Below, in pieces: positions 16,033 through 28,114 of a stretch of DNA of 64,000 nt. Below the pieces are notes generated by a model that saw nothing but the letters and a program-made list of their open reading frames with translations, did not search any database and was not told the DNA's origin. Position 1 is the first letter of the stretch; every line of letters starts with the position of its first letter. The position numbers and the translations under genes were made by a program. The DNA comes from Pseudarthrobacter sp. NS4 (lineage in GTDB: Bacteria > Actinomycetota > Actinomycetes > Actinomycetales > Micrococcaceae). The DNA lies in NCBI RefSeq assembly GCF_024758005.1, contig NZ_CP103288.1, positions 2,666,001 through 2,730,000 of the forward strand, read 5' to 3'.

Positions 16033-17324
16033 CTGTCGGCCAGGAAGTGCAGTGCATCTGAAATCCGGCGGGAGGACGTATCCCAGGAATGGCCTGTGTG
16101 TTCCACCTCGTAAGACCGCACCGTGAAGCCGGCATCTTTCGCCGCTGCCGCCAGTGTCCGCAGATACCCCACGAACTCGGGATCGTCCTGCCCGGCGGTC
16201 AGGTACAGCCCGCTGCCGTCAAACCTTTGCTGTTTCATGATGGCCAGCGGGGTTTGCCGGTTAAAGGCTTCGGGATCTCCGGGAAAGGACGCTTCAATGG
16301 TTTTCTGGCGTTCCTTGGCGATGGCTGGTTCGGCCTCGGCAGAGAAGGCGAGAGCGGCCGGAAACAGCTCCGGATGCCTGGTGGCCAGCTGCACGGCGCA
16401 GGTACCGCCGAAGGAGAAGCCGCCGGCCGCCCAGCGGCTGTGGTTGGTGTCCACCGTGAGTGTGGTGCTGATCCACTGGGCGACATCCTGGGACAGGTAG
16501 GTGTCAGCCCGCGCTATCCGGCTGTCCATGCACATCGTGTTGGCGGATTGGGAACCGTTAGGGTCGGGGACAACCACCACAGGCGCCACCCCGCCGTGCG
16601 ATGCGGCGAAGGAATCCAGGTGTTCCTGAAGCGAACCGCCGGTGAGCCAGTCCGCCGGCCCGCCGGGTTGCCCGGCGATGAGGACCAGTACCGGAAGCGC
16701 GGGACGGTTGGGGGCAAAGTAGGCGGGCGGGAGGTAGATGTAGGCTTCGCGGCTGTCCATCCCCGAAGCGGTGCCCGGAATCGCGGACTTGCGCAGGACT
16801 CCCCCTGCCGGCAGTTCGCCCTGCGGGCTCCATCCCAGGAGGGGAGCGCCGTCGGACCCGCCTGCCTGGCGCATCAGCGCCGGCTCCAGCGTTGGAATCC
16901 GGGACAAGGCCGTGCCCAGCAGGTCGCTCACCGTTCGGTTGAGCCCGAAGTAGGCATTGATTTGGACTGAGGACAGAGCCACCACCAGGAGGGCTGCAAT
17001 GATGCCGGTTCCGCGGCTCCGCCAACTGCTCCGTGGCAGGCGCATCAGCCCCAGGAGCACAGCGCCGACGGCGGGGACCACCCAGAGCAGGACGGTGTCG
17101 GGAATGTTTTCCGGGAACACCGAAAAGACGTTGATGAGGGCCCAGTGAATGCCGGCCACCAGTGCGAAGGCGGCAGCAGAGGCGGCCGTGACCCGGAAGA
17201 TCCAGCGCCTCCCGCCGCTCTTGGGAGGAGGCAGCAGGAGATAGGCGGCGCCCGCCAAACCCAGGACAAGGGCTGTCCAGTACAGCGGGCCGTCGGTCAG
17301 CCGGACGTCAAGAAACCAGTCCAC
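16014..17324 (-). CDS. Membrane-anchored esterase-like protein, partner of the aaPGS
   Basis: A 436-residue protein with four predicted N-terminal transmembrane helices (residues 1-140) followed by an alpha/beta hydrolase domain of the Esterase D/antigen 85 type (PF00756-like). The nucleophile elbow is GGFSFGG; VVVPDPNGS and the final GHSWDTS stretch (probable catalytic His) support the fold. The catalytic domain probably faces outward. It lies directly upstream of the aminoacyl-lipid synthase gene with overlapping ends, as in the C. glutamicum alanyl-lipid system where the esterase is needed for Ala-PG. The start is GTG, five bases after the DUF2550 stop. Confidence 0.82.
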   Translation of the reverse strand: MDWFLDVRLTDGPLYWTALVLGLAGAAYLLLPPPKSGGRRWIFRVTAASAAAFALVAGIHWALINVFSVFPENIPDTVLLWVVPAVGAVLLGLMRLPRSSWRSRGTGIIAALLVVALSSVQINAYFGLNRTVSDLLGTALSRIPTLEPALMRQAGGSDGAPLLGWSPQGELPAGGVLRKSAIPGTASGMDSREAYIYLPPAYFAPNRPALPVLVLIAGQPGGPADWLTGGSLQEHLDSFAASHGGVAPVVVVPDPNGSQSANTMCMDSRIARADTYLSQDVAQWISTTLTVDTNHSRWAAGGFSFGGTCAVQLATRHPELFPAALAFSAEAEPAIAKERQKTIEASFPGDPEAFNRQTPLAIMKQQRFDGSGLYLTAGQDDPEFVGYLRTLAAAAKDAGFTVRSYEVEHTGHSWDTSSRRISDALHFLADRWGLQQ

Positions 17325-17329
17325 GCCGG

Positions 17330-17761
17330 CTAGCGCCAGGTCCCCACGCCGATGACCGGGCCGGCTTCCAGCCAGGACGACAGGCCTGTATAGGCGTCGA
17401 ACTTCATGGCGAGCCGCAAGTCCTGGCCTTCGTAGCGGAGTTCCACAATCACGACGTCGGGCTGGACCTTGACTGCCTCAGCTTCGGTTGGCTTGCGCCG
17501 GCCGAGAAGCTCAAGGGAATGCCGCTTGAACGTGTGTTTGGGACGGACACTGAGCGAGATCAGCCGGAACCACTCAAGGTCGTTGTCCTGATAACGACAA
17601 ACCCCCATCTGCCAGCTGTTTCCAGCCATGCAAATGGAGGCGTCCACCGTGCCGAGGGCACGCCGCAGGTTGAAGCGGCGCACCCCCGAAAGGCACAGTG
17701 CAAATATCAGCAATCCAAAGAGGATTGCCAAGGCGATGAACGGAAGACTCGGTGCGTCCAT
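17330..17761 (-). CDS. DUF2550 family membrane protein
   Basis: A 143-residue protein with one N-terminal transmembrane helix (about 6-26) and a cytoplasmic beta-rich domain containing GNSWQMGVCRYQDNDLEWFR. It matches DUF2550, a family known downstream of atpC in actinobacteria (Rv1312 in M. tuberculosis). It starts ten bases after atpC, so it is probably the last ATP-synthase-operon cistron and may be co-transcribed with the esterase and aaPGS genes. Function unknown. The ATG at 17761 is the first one beyond the atpC stop. Confidence 0.85.
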   Translation of the reverse strand: MDAPSLPFIALAILFGLLIFALCLSGVRRFNLRRALGTVDASICMAGNSWQMGVCRYQDNDLEWFRLISLSVRPKHTFKRHSLELLGRRKPTEAEAVKVQPDVVIVELRYEGQDLRLAMKFDAYTGLSSWLEAGPVIGVGTWR

Positions 17762-17771
17762 CAAGGTAGTG

Positions 17772-18056
17772 CTAGCGGATCCCAGCGGTAGCCGAGCCGC
17801 CCAGCTGGGCGTTGTCAGCAACAATCACCACGCGGTTGTTGTCAACGGAGAAGAATCCGCCGTCAACGTCCACGGCAATACGGTCACCGGACACCGGCTG
17901 GATAGCCAGTTCACCTTCGGCCAGGATCGCCAGCAGGGGCGAGTGGCCGGGCAGGATTCCGATTTCACCATCGCTGGTGCGGGCCTTGACCATCTTGGCC
18001 GCTCCGGACCAGATGAACCGGTCCGCTGCGACAATCTCAACCTCAAGCTCAGCCAT
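17772..18056 (-). CDS. atpC: ATP synthase F1 subunit epsilon
   Basis: A 94-residue epsilon subunit that links the rotor to the catalytic head and can inhibit ATP hydrolysis. It begins MAELEVEIVAADRFIWSG and contains GEIGILPGHSPLL and the VDGGFFSVDNNRVVIVAD beta-sandwich end. It is short: the C-terminal helical hairpin of the E. coli protein is missing, as in several actinobacteria, so epsilon inhibition would differ. One base separates it from atpD. Confidence 0.94.
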   Translation of the reverse strand: MAELEVEIVAADRFIWSGAAKMVKARTSDGEIGILPGHSPLLAILAEGELAIQPVSGDRIAVDVDGGFFSVDNNRVVIVADNAQLGGSATAGIR

Positions 18057-18057
18057 A

Positions 18058-19596
<1,539 letters not shown>

Positions 19597-20487
19597 CTAG
19601 GACGCAAGGGCGTCGGCGCCGGCAACAATCTCGGAAAGCTCCTGCGTAATCTCAGCCTGGCGGGCCGTGTTGCGCAGACGCGTGTACTTCTTGATGAGGT
19701 CCGTGGCATTGTCGCCCGCGGACTTCATGGCCCGCTGGCGTGCAGCGAGCTCGGAAGCCGCCGCCTGCAGCATGGCCGCGAAGATGCGTGATTCGATGTA
19801 GCGCGGGAGCAGCGCGTCAAGAACGCGCTCCGTTTCCGGCTCGAACTCATACAGCGGCAACAGGTCCGATTCAGAAGCTGCCTGCTCTTCCACTACTTCC
19901 AGGGGAAGAAGGCGGATGACCGTGGGCTCCTGGGTGACCATGGACTTGAAGCGGGTGTACACCACGTGGATTTCGTCCACGCCGCCCTCTTCGTAGTCGG
20001 TAGCGAAATCTGCCAGCAGCGCATCGCCGACTTCGCGTGCGGTTGCGAACTCGGGTGCGTCGGTCCCTCCGGTCCAGACCCGCGCGTATCCACGGTTCCG
20101 GAATTCGAAGTAGGCCTGCGCCTTGCGTCCGACGAGGTACGTCTTGACTTCCTTGCCTTCAGCGTGGAGCAGCTCGTTGAGACCCTCCACCTGCTTGAGC
20201 ACGCTTGCCGAGTAGGAACCAGCCAGGCCGCGGTCCGAGGTGATTACCAGGACGGCGGCACGGCGGATCTGCTCCGGCTCAGTGGTCAGCGGGTGGTCGA
20301 CTTCGGTTTGGCTGGCGACAGCAGAAACGGCGCGCGTGATCGCGTTCGCGTAAGGCAGTGAAGCTGCTACGCGCGCACGGGCCTTGCCGATGCGCGAGGT
20401 AGCGATCAGTTCCATCGCCTTGAAGATCTTGCGCATCGACGTGGTCGAGCTGATCTTCTGGCGGTAGACCCGAATCTGGGCTCCCAT
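19597..20487 (-). CDS. atpG: ATP synthase F1 subunit gamma (central stalk)
   Basis: A 296-residue rotor shaft subunit. N-terminal [20 protein letters not shown] and C-terminal [20 protein letters not shown] coil with [20 protein letters not shown] are the conserved parts that rotate inside the alpha3beta3 ring; SDRGLAGSY is also typical. It sits between atpA and atpD. Confidence 0.96.
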   Translation of the reverse strand: MGAQIRVYRQKISSTTSMRKIFKAMELIATSRIGKARARVAASLPYANAITRAVSAVASQTEVDHPLTTEPEQIRRAAVLVITSDRGLAGSYSASVLKQVEGLNELLHAEGKEVKTYLVGRKAQAYFEFRNRGYARVWTGGTDAPEFATAREVGDALLADFATDYEEGGVDEIHVVYTRFKSMVTQEPTVIRLLPLEVVEEQAASESDLLPLYEFEPETERVLDALLPRYIESRIFAAMLQAAASELAARQRAMKSAGDNATDLIKKYTRLRNTARQAEITQELSEIVAGADALAS

Positions 20488-20560
20488 ACTTATCCTTTCC
20501 TAACATTCCGTAAACCGGGTGGCCGGGCCCTTTCAGGCCCGGCCCACCCGGTCAGTGGAA

Positions 20561-22198
20561 TTAGCGCTTCTGCTTGACGATTTTTTCCTGGTCAACGTCG
20601 CCCTCGGAGATGGCGTCGTGTTCCTCGTGGCCGGCGCCTACCAGGTGGTTGTCGCCTTCGCCGAAGAAGCCCTTCTTGAAGTCAACAATTGCCGACTTCA
20701 GAGCAGCTGCGGTGTCATCGTCCAGCACGTTGGTCTGCGCCAGCGTGGTGAGGATCGAAGACTTCCGGCTCAGGTGGTCCAGGAAGTCGCTTTCGAAGCG
20801 GCTGATGTCCTCGACCGGAACGTCGTCCAGGTAACCGTTGGTGCCGGCCCAGATGGAAACAACCTGGTTCTCGACCGGGAACGGCGAGTACTGGCCCTGC
20901 TTCAGCAGTTCCATCAGGCGGGCGCCACGGGTCAGCTGCTGGCGGGATGCGGCGTCCAGGTCCGAGGCAAACATGGCGAAAGCCTGCATGTCGCGGTACT
21001 GCGCCAGGTCCAGCTTCAACGTACCGGAGACCTTCTTCATGGACTTCACCTGTGCGGCACCGCCCACGCGGGATACGGAGACACCCACGTCAACCGCGGG
21101 ACGCTGGTTGGCGTTGAAGAGGTCCGACTGGAGGAAGATCTGGCCGTCGGTGATGGAGATGACGTTGGTCGGGATGTAGGCGGAAACGTCGTTCGCCTTG
21201 GTCTCGATCAGCGGCAGGCCCGTCATGGAACCGGCACCCAGCTCGTCGGACAGCTTTGCACAACGCTCCAGCAGGCGGGAGTGCAGGTAGAAGACGTCGC
21301 CCGGGTACGCTTCACGTCCCGGCGGGCGGCGCAGCAGCAGCGACACTGCACGGTAGGCCTCGGCCTGCTTGGACAGATCATCAAACACAATGAGGACGTG
21401 CTTGCCGCCGTACATCCAGTGCTGGCCGATGGCCGAACCGGCGTAGGGTGCCAGGTACTTGAAGCCTGCGGGGTCGGAAGCCGGAGACGCCACGATGGTG
21501 GTGTACTCCAGTGCGCCGTTGTCCTCGAGGGTCTGGCGGATGGCGGCGATGGTGGACGCCTTCTGGCCGATTGCCACGTAGATGCAGCGGACCTGCTTGG
21601 TCACATCGCCTGAAGCCCAGTTGGCCTTCTGGTTGATGATGGTGTCGATCGCAATGGCGGACTTGCCGGTCTGGCGGTCGCCAATGATCAGCTGGCGCTG
21701 GCCGCGGCCGATCGGAATCATGGCGTCGATTGCCTTGAGTCCGGTCTGCATCGGCTCGTGCACCGACTTGCGCTGGGTCACGCCGGGAGCCTGGAGCTCC
21801 AGTGCGCGTGTGGTCTCGGCCTTGATGTCGCCGAGGTCGTCGATGGGCACGCCCAGCGGGTCAACAACGCGGCCAAGGAAGGCGTCACCCACGGGTACAG
21901 ACAGAACCTGTCCCGTGCGGTGGACTTCCTGGCCTTCTTCGATGCCGGTGAAGTCGCCGAGGATGATAACGCCGATTTCGCGGACGTCGAGGTTCTGGGC
22001 CAGGCCCAGGGTACCGTCCTCGAAGCGCAGCAGCTCGTTCGCCATGACCGAGGGAAGGCCCTCAACACGGGCGATGCCGTCACTAGCGGTGGTTACGCGG
22101 CCGACCTCTACGCGCTCTGCGTTTCCGGGTTCGTAGGACGCCGCGAACTCGTTCAGCGCATTACGGACGTCGTCGGCGTTGATGGTCAATTCGGCCAT
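20561..22198 (-). CDS. atpA: ATP synthase F1 subunit alpha
   Basis: A 545-residue non-catalytic nucleotide-binding subunit. P-loop [13 protein letters not shown], the [17 protein letters not shown]alker B region and the arginine-finger stretch [18 protein letters not shown] segment are present. The C-terminus has an acidic/His extension after the usual end ([20 protein letters not shown]), a feature of some actinobacteria. It starts 78 bases after atpH. Confidence 0.97.
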   Translation of the reverse strand: MAELTINADDVRNALNEFAASYEPGNAERVEVGRVTTASDGIARVEGLPSVMANELLRFEDGTLGLAQNLDVREIGVIILGDFTGIEEGQEVHRTGQVLSVPVGDAFLGRVVDPLGVPIDDLGDIKAETTRALELQAPGVTQRKSVHEPMQTGLKAIDAMIPIGRGQRQLIIGDRQTGKSAIAIDTIINQKANWASGDVTKQVRCIYVAIGQKASTIAAIRQTLEDNGALEYTTIVASPASDPAGFKYLAPYAGSAIGQHWMYGGKHVLIVFDDLSKQAEAYRAVSLLLRRPPGREAYPGDVFYLHSRLLERCAKLSDELGAGSMTGLPLIETKANDVSAYIPTNVISITDGQIFLQSDLFNANQRPAVDVGVSVSRVGGAAQVKSMKKVSGTLKLDLAQYRDMQAFAMFASDLDAASRQQLTRGARLMELLKQGQYSPFPVENQVVSIWAGTNGYLDDVPVEDISRFESDFLDHLSRKSSILTTLAQTNVLDDDTAAALKSAIVDFKKGFFGEGDNHLVGAGHEEHDAISEGDVDQEKIVKQKR

Positions 22199-22276
22199 CT
22201 GCAGTCCCTGCTCTCCTGTTTTGTGATCACCGTAACGGTGACCGGGGTTTCTATCAGTTGTGGTGTGCTTGTCCGG

Positions 22277-23103
22277 CTAGCCGGCCAGCTGGCGTTGCAG
22301 CGAGCCCAGCCTGGTGAGAACCGAAGCGTCAAGCACTTCGTCACCAACCTGGACGCGGATGCCGCCAATGAGTGCCGGGTCAACGTTGACGTTGACCTTC
22401 AGTTCCCGCCCATACATTGCATTCAGGCCCGCCTGGAGGCGTTCAAGCTGCGTTTGTGTGAGAGGACGGGTCACGCTGACCGTTGCAATCCAGCGCTGCT
22501 GCCTTTTTGCCGCCAGTTCGGCGAACCGTTCCACAAGCCGCGTGGGCTTGATGCCGCGGGGCTGGGTGACTGCCTGCGTGATGAGGACCTTTGCTTCCTC
22601 GCTCGCGCCGGGCAAAAGCCTCTCGGCAAGTGTTGCCTTTGCGGCAGCACTGGCCTGCGGTTCGGACAGAGCACGTTGTACCTCGTGGCTGGAGGCAACA
22701 GCCTGGTTGAAGGAGAACAGATCGTTCTCCAGCTCTTCCAGGCCAGAGATTCCGGAGGCAGAAACGGCCGACTTGTTTTCAGCAACGGAAATGACCACCG
22801 TTGCGGCAAGGGTCTCGAGTGCATCGCCGATATCCCGGGCGTTTGCCCAGCGTGAGCTGGCCAGTCCGCCCGCGATCTCTGCAGCATCAGCGGAGACTTT
22901 CCCGCCAACCAGCTGCCTGACCAGCGCCGCCTTCTCGTCACCGGAGCGGGACGGGTCAGTCAGGGCGCGGCGCAAGCCAGCCGAGCTGTCCACCATTCCC
23001 AGAATTCCGAAGAGTTCCTTTGCCAGCTGCAGCGACGCCGTCGGAAGTTTTGCTTCCAACTCGGCCAGGGCTGTTGCCAGCGATTCGCTCGATACGCCTG
23101 CCA

Positions 23104-23104
<1 letters not shown>
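22277..23104 (-). CDS. atpH: ATP synthase F1 subunit delta, long form
   Basis: A 275-residue peripheral-stalk subunit, nearly 100 residues longer than the E. coli protein. The conserved C-terminal end is KVNVNVDPALIGGIRVQVGD then EVLDASVLTRLGSLQRQL. In mycobacteria delta is fused to a second b-type segment; here a separate atpF exists, so the length comes from an N-terminal helical extension. The start overlaps the atpF stop (TAATG). Confidence 0.94.
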
Positions 23105-23658
<554 letters not shown>

Positions 23659-23706
23659 TCACCCGTCCTTTTCTACTCGGTTCTGTAAGTTCGCTTCGCT
23701 CTAGGA

Positions 23707-23910
23707 CTAGAGAACGAAGGCGAAGACCAGGCCGAGGATGGCGAGGGCTTCGGTCAGCGCAAGGCCGAGGAATGCGATCGGCTGCAGCACGCGCTGTGCT
23801 TCAGGCTGGCGTGCTACGCCGTTGATGTAAGCAGCGAATACGAGGCCAACACCGATACCACCGCCGATTGCGGACAGACCGTAACCTACGAGGTTGAGAT
23901 TGCCTTCCAT
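23707..23910 (-). CDS. atpE: ATP synthase Fo subunit c (proteolipid ring)
   Basis: A 67-residue hairpin of two membrane helices joined by the polar loop [11 protein letters not shown]. The proton-carrying carboxylate is the Glu of LTEALAILG. The ATG at 23910 (MEGNLNLVG) gives the normal length; an upstream in-frame extension is rejected. This subunit is the target of diarylquinolines in mycobacteria. Confidence 0.97.
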   Translation of the reverse strand: MEGNLNLVGYGLSAIGGGIGVGLVFAAYINGVARQPEAQRVLQPIAFLGLALTEALAILGLVFAFVL

Positions 23911-24017
23911 TTTTCTTCCTTTCAAGATGCCACCCATGTGGCAGGTTGTTTGGGTTGCTTCATCCCCGCGAGGGGAAGTCTCTTTGTGCCTGCCGGCGCT
24001 GCGTCCGGCGGCGGTGC

Positions 24018-24818
24018 CTAGTGGCTGTCGGCGTGCAGTGCGCCTTCGATGTAGATCGCAGTCAGCAGGGTAAAGACGTAAGCCTGCAGGACCATGATCA
24101 GGGCCTCAAGCATGTACATGGCGATGGCGCCTGCGAGGACCAGGAGCGACGTTCCCTTGAGCAGGATGTTCTCCTGCATGATGAGGAACTCGATGCCGTA
24201 GCCGGCGATCATCACGATGAGGTGTCCTGCGAGCATGGTGGCGAACAGACGGAGGCTGTGCGTCACGGGCCGGACCAGGAAGTTGGAGATGATCTCGATC
24301 GGAATCACGATCGGAAGGATGAACCACGGAACACCCGAGGGCACGGTGGCCAGCTTGAAGTAACGGAGTCCGTTCTTCTTTACGCCGATGGCGATCCAGG
24401 TGAAGTAGACGATGCCCGCCAGCACGTAAGCGCCGCCAACGTGCGAGAACGTGGGGAGCTGGAAGAACGGGATGGCGCCGTAGATGTTGTTCACCAGGAT
24501 GAAGAAGAACAGGCTGAACAGCAGCGGGACGTACTTGATGAAGTCCCTGCCGCCGATGATGTCCTTGGCGATTCCGTTGCGGACAAAGCCGTAGGCGGCT
24601 TCGCCGGCGAACTGGAGCTTGCCTGGTACCAGCTGCTGCTTGCGTGCGGCGAGCACGAAGAAGACGGCGATAAAGACAACAGAGAGGAGGACCAGCAGCA
24701 TCTGCTTGGAGAATCCTTCTGCGGCACCCCACGGCAGGATTGCCGGCAAATGCATTTCGTTAATACCAGGAGGAGTGAACTCTCCTGAATCTTGGGCCGG
24801 GAGCGCAAGCGCGATCAA
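24018..24818 (-). CDS. atpB: ATP synthase Fo subunit a (proton channel), TTG start
   Basis: A 266-residue membrane protein with six to seven helices, including the essential Arg in [16 protein letters not shown] and the exit half-channel helix [19 protein letters not shown]. The start is a TTG preceded by AGAGGA at good spacing; the next ATG (24755) has no ribosome-binding site and would remove the conserved N-terminus. It is the first core cistron after the two AtpI-type genes. Confidence 0.94.
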   Translation of the reverse strand: MIALALPAQDSGEFTPPGINEMHLPAILPWGAAEGFSKQMLLVLLSVVFIAVFFVLAARKQQLVPGKLQFAGEAAYGFVRNGIAKDIIGGRDFIKYVPLLFSLFFFILVNNIYGAIPFFQLPTFSHVGGAYVLAGIVYFTWIAIGVKKNGLRYFKLATVPSGVPWFILPIVIPIEIISNFLVRPVTHSLRLFATMLAGHLIVMIAGYGIEFLIMQENILLKGTSLLVLAGAIAMYMLEALIMVLQAYVFTLLTAIYIEGALHADSH

Positions 24819-24899
24819 CGCGTTTCCTCTCTGCAGTGTCCATCATTGGGCGTTGGGCGGGGACCGGCGGCCTGACGGCCTGCTGCTCCCCCTGTGAAA

Positions 24900-25238
24900 T
24901 TATTTGGCATTAGTGTCGCCGTCCGTGGACGGCCCGCTGGCAGCATGACGCTCCCCAGCATTTTTTCGAGAACTGGTGAGGCCATGCATGTGGGAAAGGT
25001 AAAAACCTCCGACGGCTCCAAGCAGAGCGCCTGCGAGCACAATCCAGCGCGTTCCCCACAAATAATCCAGTCCCCACCCTATCAAACTCCAGACGATGAT
25101 TCCGCCAATGATGTAGCTGAAGACGGCCATTCCGGCGTTGTATCCGCCGTCGGTCCTGTCCCCTGATTCACCGGCAGCAGAACCGTTTGATCCACGGCTG
25201 CCGCTGGGGCCTTTTCCGGGCTTCTTCGGGTCACTCAT
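24900..25238 (-). CDS. AtpZ/AtpI-type small membrane protein
   Basis: A 112-residue protein: a Gly/Ser/Lys-rich cytoplasmic N-terminus, two membrane helices (about 37-58 and 66-88; VFSYIIGGIIVWSLIGWGLD, then WIVLAGALLGAVGGFYLS) and a polar tail. Members help c-ring assembly or Mg2+ handling. The ATG overlaps the previous gene's stop (TGATG). It lies 81 bases before atpB. The frame was too short to be obvious alone because a longer spurious frame overlies it. Confidence 0.85.
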   Translation of the reverse strand: MSDPKKPGKGPSGSRGSNGSAAGESGDRTDGGYNAGMAVFSYIIGGIIVWSLIGWGLDYLWGTRWIVLAGALLGAVGGFYLSHMHGLTSSRKNAGERHAASGPSTDGDTNAK

Positions 25239-25714
25239 CAGGATTGTTCCTTGTTTTCTGGATCGTTGTAGATCTGCAGGCGGGCTTTGCTGAAACCGAA
25301 GATTTCTGCAGCCTGCCATAAGACCACGGCGGTGACGGCCCCGGCCACGAACCAGTGCGCGTGCAGCCACTGGGGAGCACCCAGGACGAACAGGACGGCA
25401 GCGAATCCCACAACTTTGATGAAGTAGGTGGCCACGAACACGCCGATCGCCCCGGAGGGATTGCTCCGCCCCACGAAGTGGCCAACCAGGAGGCTGATTC
25501 CGAAGAAGACCATCACCAGCAGTCCGCCCGCCAAAGCGGAGAAGGCGCCGCCTGCTCCGTCCAGCAGTCCTGCCGCAACTGCGCACAGCACAAGGCCTGC
25601 AGCCGCGGCTGCGGAACTGAATTTCAGGAGGTGCAGCCAGAGGGACCGCGTGGGACCGGAAGCACCAACCTGTCCGTTGCCGGACACGCGTCCGGACTCG
25701 GCGTTGGAGGTCAT
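25238..25714 (-). CDS. atpI: ATP synthase protein I-like membrane protein
   Basis: A 158-residue protein with four predicted membrane helices (about 27-50, 55-80, 88-112 and 116-138) and a polar N-terminus. Position, size and topology match the AtpI-type protein (Rv1303 position) heading actinobacterial atp operons. AtpI assists c-ring assembly in some bacteria but is not essential. Overlap with the next AtpZ-like gene (TGATG) couples them. The sequence itself is poorly conserved, so the symbol rests on context. Confidence 0.75.
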   Translation of the reverse strand: MTSNAESGRVSGNGQVGASGPTRSLWLHLLKFSSAAAAAGLVLCAVAAGLLDGAGGAFSALAGGLLVMVFFGISLLVGHFVGRSNPSGAIGVFVATYFIKVVGFAAVLFVLGAPQWLHAHWFVAGAVTAVVLWQAAEIFGFSKARLQIYNDPENKEQS

Positions 25715-25808
25715 TCGATCCCAATCGTCGGCGCCAAAAGGCAGGGTGTGAGGGGCAGCTTGGGCTGCCCCTAAATTCTACATGAGATAGAAATAATTCT
25801 GTACGGCA

Positions 25809-26921
25809 TTACGCCCGCGTTTCCCCGCCCCTGCGGGCCAGGTAGGGCCAGGCTGTGACCAGCCCCATGACCAAGGTGGCGAAGAGGTCCACCGAGAGGA
25901 CAATCTGCCAGGGGAAAATCGCGAACGCGAGGCCCCCGAAGGACAGGATGGCGGTCCAGAGGTACATCAGGATCACTGCGGTCCGGTGCGAGTAGCCGAT
26001 GTCCAGGAGCTTGTGGTGCAGGTGGCCGCGGTCGGCGGACCAGGGCGACCGGCCCCGGGCTGTCCTCCGGACCACCGCGAGGCCAAGGTCAAGCAGTGGG
26101 AGGAACAGCACGGCAAACGGAAGCAGAATGGGGATCACCGTGGAGATACCGTTTGCACGGTCGTACAGCCCGGAAGTGATCTGCCCGGTCGAGACCACAC
26201 CGGCTGACGCCATCAGCAGTCCGATCAGCATGGCGCCGGAGTCCCCCATAAAGATCTTCGAGGGGAACCAGTTGTGCGGCAGGAAGCCCAGGCAGCTTCC
26301 CACGAGCACAGCCGTGATGAGGGTGGCCAGGTCCGAGTAGTCGAGAAGGACGGCGTTCCGGTGCACCCAGTACGCCGTGAAGAAGAACGCGGTGCCGCCG
26401 ATAATGGCCACGCCGGCGGCCAGTCCATCCAGTCCGTCGATGAAGTTGAAGGCGTTCATCGTAGTGACGATCAGCCCCGCGGTCAGCACCACGCGGATTG
26501 TCTCGTTTTCCAGGTGGATGGGTTCAGGCACCCAGGGCACGATGGTCATCTGGACTCCCCAGAGAGCCACCGTCAGGGCGGCGACGCTCTGCCCGATGAG
26601 CTTGACCCACCAGCGGATGTCCAGCAGGTCGTCCGCCACACCGACCAGGACGATTACGGCCGCGCCCGCAAGGACGCCCCACGGCGAAAAGTTGTTCCGG
26701 TAGATGTCCTTGACGAAGAAGGACTGGCTCGCCACGATCAGCGCCGTCATCACGCCGAGGAAGATGGCCACGCCGCCCAGCCGGGAAACGGGCGTGGAGT
26801 GCATGTCGCGGCTTCGGATGGGCAGGTGAAGCTCGAGCCGGTGGCCCACCACACGGGCGCCCCAGGTGGCGGCATAGGACACGACGGCAGCCGTCATGCC
26901 CATGAGCAGGTACATAATCAT
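25809..26921 (-). CDS. wecA: Polyprenyl-phosphate GlcNAc-1-phosphate transferase (WecA/TagO family)
   Basis: A 370-residue membrane enzyme with about eleven helices. It transfers GlcNAc-1-phosphate from UDP-GlcNAc to undecaprenyl or decaprenyl phosphate, the first step of wall-glycopolymer or linkage-unit synthesis. Signature loops are SRLGGVAIFLG, VADDLLDIR, NAFNFIDGLDGLA, MGDSGAM and the HLHH histidine motif. It occupies the rfe position (Rv1302) before the atp genes. Here it is separated from tsaC by the wecG homologue and a divergent glycosyltransferase. The ribosome-binding site is weak and a second ATG lies two codons on. Confidence 0.93.
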   Translation of the reverse strand: MIMYLLMGMTAAVVSYAATWGARVVGHRLELHLPIRSRDMHSTPVSRLGGVAIFLGVMTALIVASQSFFVKDIYRNNFSPWGVLAGAAVIVLVGVADDLLDIRWWVKLIGQSVAALTVALWGVQMTIVPWVPEPIHLENETIRVVLTAGLIVTTMNAFNFIDGLDGLAAGVAIIGGTAFFFTAYWVHRNAVLLDYSDLATLITAVLVGSCLGFLPHNWFPSKIFMGDSGAMLIGLLMASAGVVSTGQITSGLYDRANGISTVIPILLPFAVLFLPLLDLGLAVVRRTARGRSPWSADRGHLHHKLLDIGYSHRTAVILMYLWTAILSFGGLAFAIFPWQIVLSVDLFATLVMGLVTAWPYLARRGGETRA

Positions 26922-27196
26922 GGGGTTTTGGCCATTGGGACAGTGTTGGGGGTGATGCAGGGCAGCCTGGCCGGCAGGTGCTCCGTGGTTTGTGGGCTCA
27001 CTGGCCGGGAATCTGTTCTTCGATAAATGAAACTTCTCCGTCGCCGAGCGCGCAGCAGGCAGTGCTTGGTGCCTTACAGGGCTGTATTACAGTGGACTCT
27101 AGTCAAAGATACTAGCGCCACCGGCTTCATGGCTTCGCGCCACACGGGCGCATTACGAGCGGGGAAATCCCTCACAGCCATGCTGAAAGGACCCCC

Positions 27197-28093
27197 ATGA
27201 CACCCCGCATTGCAGTTGCCGCCGTGACTTTTAACCGGCCCAAAGAACTGGCCGTGCTGCTGGATTCCATCAACGCCCAGACCGCAGCGGTGGACACTAT
27301 TTGCCTTGTCGACAGCGGCACAACGCCGGCAGAAGACGTCGCGGGTCACCATGCCAACGTTGATTACGTCCGCTCGGAGGCCAACCTGGGCGGAGCGGGT
27401 GGATTCGCCCTCGCTGCCCTGAAGGCAGTAGCCAGCGGCGCCAGATGGATCTGGATGATGGACGACGACGCCGAGCCGGCTGATCCCGAATGCCTTGCCA
27501 CGCTGCTGCGGGAGGCTGAGGCACGCGACCTCGAAGCCGTGGTCCCGCTGGTGACGGCGCCGGGCCATCCGGACCGGCTGTCCTTTTTCTTCCGCCTGGA
27601 CGGCAAGGTCACGCACGACCGGGCGGAGGTGGAGAAGCTTGGCTTCCTGCCGAACGACGGGCACTTCTTCAACGGCGCGCTGATCCGCTCCGATGTCTTC
27701 TTCAAGGTCGGCTTGCCCGACATGCGCCTTTTCATCCGCGGCGATGAAGTGGACTTCACCATCCGCCTCCGCAAGGCGGGAATCCGGTTCGGGACCGTAA
27801 CCACGACGGCCATTACCCACCCGCATGCATTTTCCGAGACACAGCACGTTTTTGGTGCCCGCTGGCACGTCATTGTTCCGGAGTCGGCATTCAAGCGGTA
27901 CTACTACTACCGCAACCGCGGCTACCTGATCCGCCGCTACTTCCGGGTACGTTCCCTTGTGGCCGACGTCGGCGGCTACCTGGGCTATTTCCTCCAGCGC
28001 CGCGACCTTGCCGGGCTCCTGGGCTGGGCCAAATCCTTCAGCGCAGGCCTTCGGGGCAAGGGCTTTGCGCCGCTGGAGGACCAGAAGTTCTAG
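27197..28093 (+). CDS. Family 2 glycosyltransferase
   Basis: A 298-residue cytoplasmic or membrane-associated GT-A glycosyltransferase. It opens IAVAAVTFNRPKELAVLLDS, with the metal/nucleotide-binding DDD in MMDDDAEP (89-91) and a catalytic acidic motif in FIRGDEVDFTIRL. It resembles GlfT1/rhamnosyl-type enzymes that add a sugar to a lipid-linked acceptor, but the sugar is not deducible. A good ribosome-binding site (AAGGA) precedes ATG. It is divergent from wecA across 275 bases without a gene and convergent with wecG. Confidence 0.88.
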   Translation: MTPRIAVAAVTFNRPKELAVLLDSINAQTAAVDTICLVDSGTTPAEDVAGHHANVDYVRSEANLGGAGGFALAALKAVASGARWIWMMDDDAEPADPECLATLLREAEARDLEAVVPLVTAPGHPDRLSFFFRLDGKVTHDRAEVEKLGFLPNDGHFFNGALIRSDVFFKVGLPDMRLFIRGDEVDFTIRLRKAGIRFGTVTTTAITHPHAFSETQHVFGARWHVIVPESAFKRYYYYRNRGYLIRRYFRVRSLVADVGGYLGYFLQRRDLAGLLGWAKSFSAGLRGKGFAPLEDQKF

Positions 28094-28114
28094 CTCCGGG
28101 CAGCAGGGCCCGTG

